Assembly: GCA_964572825.1 (NCBI GenBank)
Contig: CAZNGS010000010.1
Location: forward strand, 1 to 64,000
Direction of reading: 5' to 3'
Length of the DNA stretch: 64,000 nucleotides
From: CAYVBE01 sp964572825
Lineage (GTDB): Bacteria; Planctomycetota; Brocadiia; SM23-32
The notes beneath the pieces were generated by a model. That model made no database searches. It saw only the letters and a program-made list of their open reading frames with translations, and was not told the DNA's origin. Shown piece by piece: positions 25,462 through 33,110 of the stretch; positions within the stretch are counted from its first letter, which is position 1; each line of letters starts with the position of its first letter. The position numbers were made by a program, and so were the translations under genes.

Positions 25462-26274
25462 ATGGCAGAACAAGAGCATCTGACCTACGAAGAGGCGCTT
25501 GAAGAGCTCGGCGTTGAGCGCAGCGAGCTGAACGAGCTGATCCGCGAAGGGCGCCTGGAGGAACAGGTGGTTGAGGGGCAGACCAGGTTCCTGCGCGCTC
25601 AGGTGATGGCGGTCAAGGAGGCGTTGCTGGCGGGCGGGGCCGCCGAGTCCGGCGACACTGCGCTGATGGAAGGGGAAGAGATCGAAGTGGAAGCGGAGCC
25701 GGAAACGCCCGCCGAGGAAGAGTCCAGGGAAGAATTCTTCGACTTCTCCGAAGCCCTGGAGGAAGATTTCGAGCTGGAGGAACCGGAGCCCGTCGGCGAG
25801 GAAGAAGAGCTGCCGGTCATCGAGCTGGAAGAAGGTCCGGAGGACGAAGAGGAGATCGTCACGGCCGTGCTGGAGCCGACCGATGAAGACATCGACGAGG
25901 CGGAGCTGTTGAGCGAGATCCTGGAGATCGAAGAAGGGGAAGAGGAAGCGCCAGTGGCCGGCCCCGAAGTGGCCGAAGTGGGTGAGGAAGAGGTCACGGC
26001 GGACATCACGGCCGCCGAAGAGCCGGAGGTCGCCGAGCCCGTCGGCTTCCCCGAGGAACTGGAGGAAGTGGAGATAGAAGAGGCGGGGATGGAGGAGGAG
26101 CAGCCCGAATTTCCCACCGCCCAGCCCGTGGCCCGGACCGAGCAGGCCAGCACCTGGCCCACCGTGCTGCTGGTCGTCGCCCTGGTTGTGCTGGCGCTGG
26201 CGGCCGTCTTCATGGTGGAGAATACCGTGCGTCCGGAGTTCTCCACTCCCCTGACGGGTTGGCTGCCCCTCTGA
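25462..26274 (+). CDS. HTH-like, Glu-rich, C-terminally membrane-anchored protein
   Basis: A 270-residue very acidic protein; the ATG at 25462 has GAAGGA upstream. Residues 1-55 resemble an excisionase/MerR-type winged helix (LTYEEALEELGVERSELNELI, then RFLRAQVMAVKEAL). Residues about 70-225 are low-complexity and dominated by Glu, Val and Pro, presumably disordered. Residues about 236-258 form a single transmembrane helix (VLLVVALVVLALAAVFMV) with a short C-terminal tail. The architecture suggests a cytoplasmic DNA- or protein-binding head tethered to the membrane by an acidic stalk. The OmpA-type lipoprotein gene follows. I know no assigned function. Confidence 0.65.
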   Translation: MAEQEHLTYEEALEELGVERSELNELIREGRLEEQVVEGQTRFLRAQVMAVKEALLAGGAAESGDTALMEGEEIEVEAEPETPAEEESREEFFDFSEALEEDFELEEPEPVGEEEELPVIELEEGPEDEEEIVTAVLEPTDEDIDEAELLSEILEIEEGEEEAPVAGPEVAEVGEEEVTADITAAEEPEVAEPVGFPEELEEVEIEEAGMEEEQPEFPTAQPVARTEQASTWPTVLLVVALVVLALAAVFMVENTVRPEFSTPLTGWLPL

Positions 26275-26355
26275 CCAGCCCTCCCGTGACGGGGCCGGCG
26301 CAGGGCGGTTTTGGGAAAGTTCGCCCCCTTAGAGCTTTAAGGAGTGGAGCCTGTG

Positions 26356-27093
26356 ATGCCAAGGAGAACGGTGGCGCTTGTGTTGACCCTGGCCCTGTTG
26401 ACCGGCTGTTCGGCGACCAAGGAGTTGCGTAAGCAGAATGCAAATCTGGCGCAGCAGCTCCGGCAATGCGAGCAGGAACGTGACGATCTGGACAACACCG
26501 TGTCTTCGCTCGAAGCCGACCGGCGCGAACTGCAGCAGAAGCTGCTGAGCGCCCGCTCGGAGTCCGACCAGATGAGCGGCGTCGTGGAAAGGCTCAAACA
26601 GGAACAGAGCCGCCTGCAGCAGGAGCGCCAGGAACTGCAGAAACTTGTCCGCGACCTGTCCGGTTTCAGCGTGGAGACGCGCCAGGAAGGCAACTTCATC
26701 GTCGTGGAGAACCAGATTCTGTTCGGCCTGGGGGAGGCCGAGCTCACCGACGAGGCCCGGAAGGCGCTGGACTCGGTGGCCGACTACCTGAAGGAGCGGC
26801 CGGGGGTCACCATTCGCGTCGATGGCCACACTGATGGGGTGCCGATACGGCAGTCCGGCTGGGAGGACAACTATCACCTCTCGGCGATGCGGGCGCATAG
26901 CGTGATGCAGTATCTGGTGGAAAGGGGGGTACGTGCCGAGCGCATGTGGATCGCAGGTTTCGGCCCCAGCAAGCCCCGCGTTGAACCGGAAGAACCCACC
27001 CAGCCAGTTGCCGAGAACAGGCGCGTGGAGATACTGCTCGTCCCCGAAACCGCCAGGAGCATCGAGGAGATCCTGGAAGGCTTCCAGCAGTGA
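26356..27093 (+). CDS. OmpA-family lipoprotein with coiled coil
   Basis: A 245-residue envelope protein. The ATG at 26356 is chosen because it gives a clean lipoprotein signal (VALVLTLALLTGC, lipobox LTGC, cleavage before residue 17). TAAGGAG lies 11 bases upstream. Residues 20-115 form a coiled coil rich in Glu, Gln and Leu. Residues about 120-235 are an OmpA/MotB-type peptidoglycan-binding domain with RVDGHTDGVPI, HLSAMRAHSVMQYL and ENRRVEILL. It should sit in the outer membrane and hold peptidoglycan. It resembles Pal, but no tol genes are adjacent. Confidence 0.85.
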   Translation: MPRRTVALVLTLALLTGCSATKELRKQNANLAQQLRQCEQERDDLDNTVSSLEADRRELQQKLLSARSESDQMSGVVERLKQEQSRLQQERQELQKLVRDLSGFSVETRQEGNFIVVENQILFGLGEAELTDEARKALDSVADYLKERPGVTIRVDGHTDGVPIRQSGWEDNYHLSAMRAHSVMQYLVERGVRAERMWIAGFGPSKPRVEPEEPTQPVAENRRVEILLVPETARSIEEILEGFQQ

Positions 27094-27191
27094 GGGGAGC
27101 ACCTCCGCGGACGCCCCGCAGGCGCGGCATTGCCGGGCACCTGCGTTGCCCACGAGATTCCTGTTGAACGCACACTCGAAGGAGGGCCGTC

Positions 27192-27389
27192 GTGGCAGAC
27201 GTGGTAAAAACCGGCTGGTTTGCCAGGCGCATCACCGTGCTGATGGTGAATGGAAAGTCTCTGACGGGTACTCTGGACGAAGTGACCGATAACTACATCG
27301 TGCTCGCCCGAAACGGCTCGCAGGTACAGATTATGTGCCATGCGATCGTCGCCATTCGGCTCGCCGAGGAGAAAAGTGGAGACGAGTGA
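27192..27389 (+). CDS. Hfq/Sm-like small RNA-binding protein (divergent)
   Basis: A 65-residue protein starting at GTG with AAGGAGGG 5 bases upstream. The sequence fits an Sm fold: Sm1-like RITVLMVNGKSLTGTLDEV, then DNYIVLARNGSQVQIMCHAI. Compared with Hfq, the VNG-K-L-G element and the final HAI are in register, but the Hfq YKHA segment reads MCHA and the usual N-terminal helix is shorter. A role in RNA binding or riboregulation is inferred from the fold only. It follows the OmpA gene by about 100 bases and converges with murJ. Confidence 0.6.
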   Translation: MADVVKTGWFARRITVLMVNGKSLTGTLDEVTDNYIVLARNGSQVQIMCHAIVAIRLAEEKSGDE

Positions 27390-27412
27390 GAGCCGGAGCC
27401 GCTCTTGCCATT

Positions 27413-29056
27413 CTATCTGCGCAGGGCACTCAGCAGGAGCGAGAGTTCGCGGCTCCTGAACGCCGCCGCTCCCAGCAGGAAACCGACCGCGCCCACCCCG
27501 CCGGGCAGCAGGGCGCGCGCCAGCTTAACGCCCAGCCCCGGCCCCGCTGCCGGCAGCAGGTGCAGCGTGCCCCACGCAGCCGCCATGGCCAGTCCCGTCG
27601 CCAGCGCCGTGCGCCACGAGGTGTCCGCCAGCCGCGCGATTCCCCGCAGGGGTATTTCGCTGCACAGCAGAAGCGTCAGTGCCACCACCTGCAGGGCGGC
27701 GCTGATGGCCGTCGACGCGGCCAGGCCGGCTGCGCCGAGCGGCCAAACCAGGGTCAGGTTGAGTGTCAGGTTCAGGGCCACGGCGGCGGCGGCAACTTTG
27801 GCGGGAGTGGACGGGCGACCCAGGCCGTAAAAGGCCCTGGTGAGCACGTGCAGCGCGCAGTAGGCCCAGATGCCCAGGGAGTAGAAGACCAGCACGCGTG
27901 CCGTTCGGTCGGCCATGGACGCGGTGAAGGCCCCTCGCTGGAAAAGCAGGGCGATCAGCGGCTCCCGCAGCAGGATGAGCGCCGCACCGGCCGGCAGGCC
28001 GATAAAGATGACCAGCCGAAGGCCCCGCAGAACCGTGCGGGCGAACTCCTTGTGCTCCGCCCGGGCCGCCTGCCGGCTCAGGGTGGGAAAAACCGCCGTG
28101 GCCAGCGCTATGCCGAAGATGCCCAGCGGCGCCTGCATGAGCCGATTGGCGTAGTAGAGGACGCTGTTGGCGCCTAGCGCCATCGGATACGGGAACACGG
28201 CTCCCAGCAGGCGGAAGGTCTCCCGGCCGGCCGGCGCCGCCAGGGAAAGCGCGATAACGCCGTCCAGGAAGGCGTTGGCCTGAAAGGCGGCAAGCCCCAG
28301 CGCCACCGGCGCCATGGCGGCCACGATGCGCCGCACCTGCGGGTGCCACGGCTGAAGGCTGAGCCGCACGCGGAAGCCGGTCGCACGCAGGGCGGCGAGC
28401 TGGAGAACCAGTTGCAGCACCCCGCCCACCAGGATTGCCCCGGCCAGTACGTGGATGCGCACCCGCGGGGACGAAGAGATGCGCGGGGCAAGCCCCACCA
28501 CCGCCACTATCCAGCACGCATTCAGCACCACCGGCGCGAGGGCCGGCGCGGCGAAGCGTTTCAGGCAGTGCAGGGCAGCGCCTGCCAGCGCGGTCAGGCA
28601 GATAAAGACCATGTAGGGCAAAAGCAGCGCCGTCAGCACAAGCGCCAGCCGCCAGTGCTCACTCAGTTCCACCGCCACCAGCACCAGCAGAAGCAGCCCC
28701 TCGCCCGCGACGGTCAGCCCGGCCAGCACGCCAAAGAGGGCCGCGGCGAGACGGCCGGTCAGCCGCTCGGCCTCTTCCGCCGAGTTGCGTTCGAGGTATT
28801 CGCTCAGCACGGGCACGAAAGCGGCGCTCAATGCCCCCTCGCCGAGCAGCCGCCGCAACAGGTTGGGCACGCGGAACGCAAAGCTGAAGGCGTCCCATAC
28901 CATGCCCGCGCCGAAGATGGCCGCGCACGCGACGTCCCGCACCACTCCCAGGAGGCGACTCAGGAAGGTCAACGCCGATATTATGCCGGCACCCCGGATG
29001 AAGGCTTTGTCGTCCTGGGGCATGGGGCCACGAGTCTCCGCCGAACCGTTCTTCAT
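27413..29056 (-). CDS. murJ: Lipid II flippase MurJ (MviN)
   Basis: A 547-residue MOP-superfamily membrane protein with about 14 helices that moves lipid II across the inner membrane for peptidoglycan synthesis. Family marks are SALTFLSRLLGVVRD, FGAGMVWDAFSFAFRVPNLL, RRLLGEGALSAAFVPVLSEY and the PxGIFGIALATAVFPTLS element. The ATG at 29056 overlaps the rhomboid stop (ATGA), so the two are coupled. A later ATG at 29023 is also possible. Its presence shows a peptidoglycan-building cell. Confidence 0.93.
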   Translation of the reverse strand: MKNGSAETRGPMPQDDKAFIRGAGIISALTFLSRLLGVVRDVACAAIFGAGMVWDAFSFAFRVPNLLRRLLGEGALSAAFVPVLSEYLERNSAEEAERLTGRLAAALFGVLAGLTVAGEGLLLLVLVAVELSEHWRLALVLTALLLPYMVFICLTALAGAALHCLKRFAAPALAPVVLNACWIVAVVGLAPRISSSPRVRIHVLAGAILVGGVLQLVLQLAALRATGFRVRLSLQPWHPQVRRIVAAMAPVALGLAAFQANAFLDGVIALSLAAPAGRETFRLLGAVFPYPMALGANSVLYYANRLMQAPLGIFGIALATAVFPTLSRQAARAEHKEFARTVLRGLRLVIFIGLPAGAALILLREPLIALLFQRGAFTASMADRTARVLVFYSLGIWAYCALHVLTRAFYGLGRPSTPAKVAAAAVALNLTLNLTLVWPLGAAGLAASTAISAALQVVALTLLLCSEIPLRGIARLADTSWRTALATGLAMAAAWGTLHLLPAAGPGLGVKLARALLPGGVGAVGFLLGAAAFRSRELSLLLSALRR

Positions 29057-29787
29057 CGCCGCCACATCGTGCCCCGCTCGCGGGGCGAGCGGCGCGCTCG
29101 TTCATTCTGGGGGAATGGCCAGAGCTTGATCAAAACGGTGCCCGCCAGGAAGCCGCCGATGTGTGCCCCGTATGCGACGCCCCCGTGAGAATACCGGACC
29201 CCCAGGGAGGCCGCGCCACCGAAGAGCTGAAAGAGAAACCACATGCCCAGCACGATGAGCGCGGGCATCTCGATAAGGTGGAAGAAGAACAGAATCGGCA
29301 CGAGAACCAGCACTCGGGCCCGGGGCCAGCAGACGATGTAGGCGCCCAGAACCCCGGCGATGGCCCCGCTGGCACCAACCGTCGGCGTTGGGTCCAGGGG
29401 TGCCAGAGCATAGTGGGCGACGCCGGCGACAAGTCCGCAGATGATGTAGAAGGCCGCAAATCCTGCGTGGCCCAGCCGACCCTCGACGTTGTCGCCAAAG
29501 ATATGGAGAAACCACAGGTTGCCGATCAGGTGGAGCCACCCCCCGTGGAGGAACATGCTGGTAAAAAGGGGCATGAGAATCTCGCTGAGCAGGGACCGGC
29601 CCTCCCGGAGGGCCCCGGTCGCCTCTTGCGGGACGAAGCCGAAGGCGTGCATCCAAAGACGCAGGGCCTGGGGGGACCTGCTGAGCCATATCTCGATGAA
29701 GAATGCGAGCGCGTTGATGGCTATCAACCCGAAGACCACCCACGGCGTTGCTCTGGAGGGATTGCGGTCGCGAAGCGGCAAGAGCAT
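29053..29787 (-). CDS. Rhomboid-family intramembrane serine protease
   Basis: A 244-residue protease with six or seven helices. The catalytic Ser lies in GASGAIAGVLGAYI (about 139) and the catalytic His in AHIGGFLAGTVLIK. The L1-loop and helix-2 motifs FTSMFLHGGWLHLIGNLWFL are intact. It cleaves membrane proteins within the bilayer; the target is unknown. The tail after the last helix is Arg-rich. It has a plausible promoter at 29820-29849 and overlaps murJ. Confidence 0.92.
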   Translation of the reverse strand: MLLPLRDRNPSRATPWVVFGLIAINALAFFIEIWLSRSPQALRLWMHAFGFVPQEATGALREGRSLLSEILMPLFTSMFLHGGWLHLIGNLWFLHIFGDNVEGRLGHAGFAAFYIICGLVAGVAHYALAPLDPTPTVGASGAIAGVLGAYIVCWPRARVLVLVPILFFFHLIEMPALIVLGMWFLFQLFGGAASLGVRYSHGGVAYGAHIGGFLAGTVLIKLWPFPQNERARRSPRERGTMWRR

Positions 29788-29819
29788 GTGCGGCCATCCT
29801 CAGTGCTTGGGCGAGAAAG

Positions 29820-29849
29820 AGAATACCACACACGCTCATCGCGAGGCAA
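29820..29849 (-). promoter_or_regulatory. Candidate promoter of rhomboid-murJ
   Basis: Reading leftward, TTGCCT, 18 bases, TATTCT, about 33 bases before the ATG at 29787. Confidence 0.35.
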
Positions 29850-29933
29850 GAAAGGGCCGGCCTCCCTGTAAGGCGCCGGCAATCGGGACGCGTCGTTGGC
29901 CGAAGGCAGGAGCCTGAAAGGTTCTAACAGAAT

Positions 29934-30016
29934 GAGCCACAGAGAACACAGAGGGGGCGGACAAAACCAACTGCGCGCCCGATGGAGGCGTTTTGCGTTC
30001 TCTCTGTCTTCTGCGG
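29934..30016. repeat. Imperfect inverted repeat with CACAGAGAACACAGAG arm
   Basis: The left arm CCACAGAGAACACAGAG is matched about 60 bases later by the complement of CCGCAGAAGACAGAGAG (12 of 17 positions). It fills much of the gap between the rhomboid promoter and the HD-GYP stop. Sequences of the CCACAGAG-ACACAGAG kind recur between genes in many environmental bacterial genomes. A second copy is not seen in this window. Confidence 0.45.
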
Positions 30017-30029
30017 TTTGGCCTTTTCG

Positions 30030-31226
30030 TCAGGCATCCTCCGGGCCGCGGTCTCGCGCCTCGGATACGGGACTGGCGTCGGTCTCTGTTGGGATGTTCT
30101 CGCGTATCTGTTGTATTTCGGGCAGTTTTTCGAAGAACGCGTCGCAGACTTCCGGGTCGAAATGGGCTTGTCGGCCGGCGGCGACCATCTCCAGGGCTTC
30201 CTCTTCTGGAAGGGCCGGCCGGTAGACGCGGTCGTGTACCAGCGCGTCGTAGACGTCCAGCACCCCCACGATCCTGGCGGCAATGGGAGACTCACTGCCG
30301 CGCAGCTCGTTCGGATAGCCACGGCCGTCCCACCGCTCATGGTGGAACACGGCCACCTGGTGGGCCAGCTGGAGAATGGGGATGGAACTGGCGCCCATTA
30401 TGCGGCCGCCCATGGTGGTGTGGGTCTTCATGACGTCCCACTCGCCCCCGGTGAGCTTGTCGGGTTTGTTCAAAATGCTGTTGGGCACCCCGATCTTTCC
30501 CACATCATGCATCGCTGCGGCCAGGCGCATCAGCTCGGCTTTGTCCTCCGGGAGGTTCATGTGGCGGGCGATGAGCTGTGCTGAGCGTCCGATGCGTCGA
30601 ATGTGGGCGGCGGTTTCGTCATGGTGGAACTGCGATGCCTGTATCAGCCGCAGGCAAATCTCCTCGCGGGAGTTTCTTAGCTCCCTGGTCTGCTCCCGCA
30701 CCTTGCGCTCCAGTTGGCGGGCGTAGTTTTTGCCCTGCATCCTCAGCCAGCGTCGTTCCAGGGCGTTGAGGACATTGATGAGTATCTCGTCACGCTTGAA
30801 CGGCTTGGTTATGTAACCGTAGGCGCCGGACTTGAGTGCCTTCACCGCAATGTCGCGGCTGCCCCTGGCCGTGAGCATGATCACGGCCGTGTCGGGATGG
30901 CGACTTTGCAGTTTTTTTAGCAGCTCGATGCCGGACATGCCGGGCATCATGATGTCCGATATGACCAGATCGTAATCCCGCTCCTCGAATACTCTGAGTG
31001 CTTCTTCCCCGCTGTCCACCGCCTCGCAGCGGTAGCCCTCTGTCTCCAGGTAAGCCTTCAGGATCGACCGCACGCTCTTCTCGTCGTCCACCACGAGGAT
31101 GTGCTCGTGATCGTCCCGCCGAGAGAAGACGTCCGCCCCACCCGTCGCGACCCGGGCGTTGCCCCCCCTGCGCGCCCCTTCGTCCAGAACACCGTTGCGC
31201 CGATCGGGCTCCGTGGTGTGGTCCAC
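30030..31226 (-). CDS. Response regulator with HD-GYP output domain
   Basis: A 398-residue two-component regulator. The GTG start at 31226 has AAAGGA about 8 bases upstream. The receiver domain (about residues 42-160) has the phospho-Asp in LVISDIMMPGMSG and the Lys in YITKPFKRDE. A helical linker follows. The HD-GYP domain (about 195-375) shows AAAMHDVGKIGVPNSILNKP and HHERWDGRGYPNEL, all key residues intact, so cyclic-di-GMP hydrolysis is likely. The C-terminal 25 residues are polar. No histidine kinase is adjacent. A second receiver gene lies directly upstream on the same strand, about 177 bases away. Confidence 0.9.
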   Translation of the reverse strand: MDHTTEPDRRNGVLDEGARRGGNARVATGGADVFSRRDDHEHILVVDDEKSVRSILKAYLETEGYRCEAVDSGEEALRVFEERDYDLVISDIMMPGMSGIELLKKLQSRHPDTAVIMLTARGSRDIAVKALKSGAYGYITKPFKRDEILINVLNALERRWLRMQGKNYARQLERKVREQTRELRNSREEICLRLIQASQFHHDETAAHIRRIGRSAQLIARHMNLPEDKAELMRLAAAMHDVGKIGVPNSILNKPDKLTGGEWDVMKTHTTMGGRIMGASSIPILQLAHQVAVFHHERWDGRGYPNELRGSESPIAARIVGVLDVYDALVHDRVYRPALPEEEALEMVAAGRQAHFDPEVCDAFFEKLPEIQQIRENIPTETDASPVSEARDRGPEDA

Positions 31227-31403
31227 GTTTTGTTCCTTTCGTCAGGTTTTCGGCAGGAGACTCACCTGCTGGAGCACGGGGACAGGGACCGGCCATTGCG
31301 CGGCGGAACCGCCGGGAGGCCGCCGCCGGGACCTGACCTCCGGAGCAGGGGACGCCCTTGCACCGTCCCTCCCGATTGGCAGGAATGGATCAAGCACGGG
31401 CAC

Positions 31404-31943
31404 TCACCCCATCAGGCTTTCGACCGCCTGGAGGATTTCGTCCCTCGTGACCGGCTTGGCCAGCAGTGTCACCGGGGTATATTGCAGGGCCCGGTGAACG
31501 AGGGCGATCTCCGGATATCCGGTCAGGATCACAACGGGGATGTTTTCCCAGCGCTCGCGGACCCGCTTCAACGTTTCCGGTCCATCCATGCCCGGCATCT
31601 TCAGGTCCAGCAGGATGCAATCGGGAACTTCCTCTTCGATGAGCTGCAGGGCTTCGCTTCCTTCCCGGGCAACCCGGACTTCGTATCCGCGGCGCTCGAG
31701 CACGCGGCTGACCAGGTCGCGGACCGGCTCCTCATCGTCCACGATCAGCATCTTCTTGGGCGGCCCGAGCGTTTGCTGTTTTTCGGCCCATTCTTCCAGG
31801 GAACTGCGCTTGAAACGCCAACTGCCGCCCACCTTGAACGCGGGTATCTGCTTTTCCCGGGCCAGCCGACGAACCGTCTGCTCGTTCAGCTTCAGGTAGC
31901 CGGCGGCCTCCCGGGCATCCAGCAAGTCGCTTTCGTTCCGCAT
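31404..31943 (-). CDS. HTH (excisionase/MerR-type) plus receiver response regulator
   Basis: A 179-residue protein with the domains in reversed order. Residues 5-55 are an excisionase-type helix-turn-helix (LDAREAAGYLKLNEQTVRRL, then AFKVGGSWRFKRSSLEEW). Residues 65-179 are a receiver with acidic pocket VDDEEPV, phospho-Asp in CILLDLKMPGMDG, the Thr of VVILTGYP and Lys in LLAKPVTRDE. The ATG at 31943 has GGAG upstream. A palindrome inside its presumed promoter may be its own binding site. Together with the HD-GYP regulator it probably belongs to one signalling route. Confidence 0.85.
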   Translation of the reverse strand: MRNESDLLDAREAAGYLKLNEQTVRRLAREKQIPAFKVGGSWRFKRSSLEEWAEKQQTLGPPKKMLIVDDEEPVRDLVSRVLERRGYEVRVAREGSEALQLIEEEVPDCILLDLKMPGMDGPETLKRVRERWENIPVVILTGYPEIALVHRALQYTPVTLLAKPVTRDEILQAVESLMG

Positions 31944-31994
31944 CAGCGAGTCTCCGCGAGTCCAATGGGACCGCCACATAATAACAAATTGGAC

Positions 31995-32022
31995 ATAATA
32001 TGCTCCTATTGGAGCATTTTAA
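31995..32022 (-). promoter_or_regulatory. Promoter with embedded palindrome (candidate operator)
   Basis: Reading leftward, TTAAAA, 16 bases, TATTAT. The spacer is almost entirely the palindrome ATGCTCC-AATA-GGAGCAT (32000-32017). A dimer bound there would block RNA polymerase. The gap from here to the divergent gene at 32199 holds nothing else that I can name. Confidence 0.5.
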
Positions 32023-32198
32023 GTTGGGAAACTGGGCCTGTCAAGGGATTGCTGGAATAAGAACGAAAGTTTTGCGCAGAGGCCCGGGGGTTCCCTTCGC
32101 TCTGGCGCGCCTATAGTGTATCCTAAAGGGCTGCCGTGGCTCTGCGCCGGAAGGAGTCACGGGGCACGGCCTGGAGTCAATATCCGGGGAGGAAAAGT

Positions 32199-32948
32199 GT
32201 GGTGGCGCAGGAATTCGCGACGGACGATTGGGAAGAATACCGCATGGATTACAGGGACCCCTTTCGGGAGCTTGAGCCGGAGGCGCAGGAGCGGGAGGTC
32301 GTGGGCGAGGCGCTCCGGGAACTGCGGGCCCGGGGAATCTTGGGCCGCCGGGAATACTCGGAGAGCAAACTGGCGGCCCACCGGCGGGCCGTGCGCCGTC
32401 TGTTCGAGGTGCCCTGGACGGCCATTACCCCCCGGATGGAGCGCCTGCTTTACGCCCTCAACGCCATCCATCAGCCGGCCCGTATGATAGCCGCAGGCGT
32501 CTTCTGCGGTTTCACCTTCATCTGCAATGCCGGCGCCGCCGTGGGGCCCGGCGCATGTTACGGCCCGCGCGACCTGGTGGGCGTGGAGATCAAGCCGCAG
32601 GAGGCCGAGAGGGCGGAGCGCAACGTGCGCCGCATCGACGCCGACGGCAGGGCCCGGGTGGTGGCCGAGGACGCCGTCGGTTTCGTCGCCGGCTATCCGC
32701 ACGCCATCGACCTGCTGTATCTGGACGCCGACGGAGCGGGAGGGCGGGGCAAGGCCGTTTATCTGGACATCCTGCGGGCCGGCTACGACCGCCTTTCCGA
32801 GGGGGCCCTGGTGCTGGCGCACAACAGTCAAAACTCCGCCCAGCGGCTCGCCGAGTACCTGGATTTCGTGCGGGACCCCGCACACTTCAGCGCAAGCCTG
32901 AACATCGTGTTCGACCGGGAGGGCCTGGAAGTATCCGCCAGGGGATAG
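32199..32948 (+). CDS. Class I SAM-dependent methyltransferase-like protein
   Basis: A 249-residue protein. GTG at 32199 (or 32202) follows GGGGAGGAAAA at good spacing. A helical N-terminal third precedes a Rossmann-like core. AAGVFCGFTFICNAG takes the glycine-loop position, DLVGVEIKPQEAERAERNVRR supplies the acidic residue after strand 2, AEDAVGF and LLYLDADG follow, and a C-terminal GALVLAHNSQNSAQRLAEYL is as in catechol-type O-methyltransferases. The methyl acceptor is unknown. It is transcribed divergently from the HTH-receiver gene and alone on its strand until the DUF4139 pair 160 bases on. Confidence 0.6.
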   Translation: MVAQEFATDDWEEYRMDYRDPFRELEPEAQEREVVGEALRELRARGILGRREYSESKLAAHRRAVRRLFEVPWTAITPRMERLLYALNAIHQPARMIAAGVFCGFTFICNAGAAVGPGACYGPRDLVGVEIKPQEAERAERNVRRIDADGRARVVAEDAVGFVAGYPHAIDLLYLDADGAGGRGKAVYLDILRAGYDRLSEGALVLAHNSQNSAQRLAEYLDFVRDPAHFSASLNIVFDREGLEVSARG

Positions 32949-33110
32949 CCTGCGGCGGCAGCAGGATGACGCGGCAGTGGCACGCGCATCGATACGGAAT
33001 CGAAACCACTGCGAACATTTCGGATGGCCGGCTCCACTAATGGCACAGTTGACCCGTGAGGTCTCGATCCGGGGGAGAGAGCGCCCTAACAACGGGAGGC
33101 ACCGTAACCC

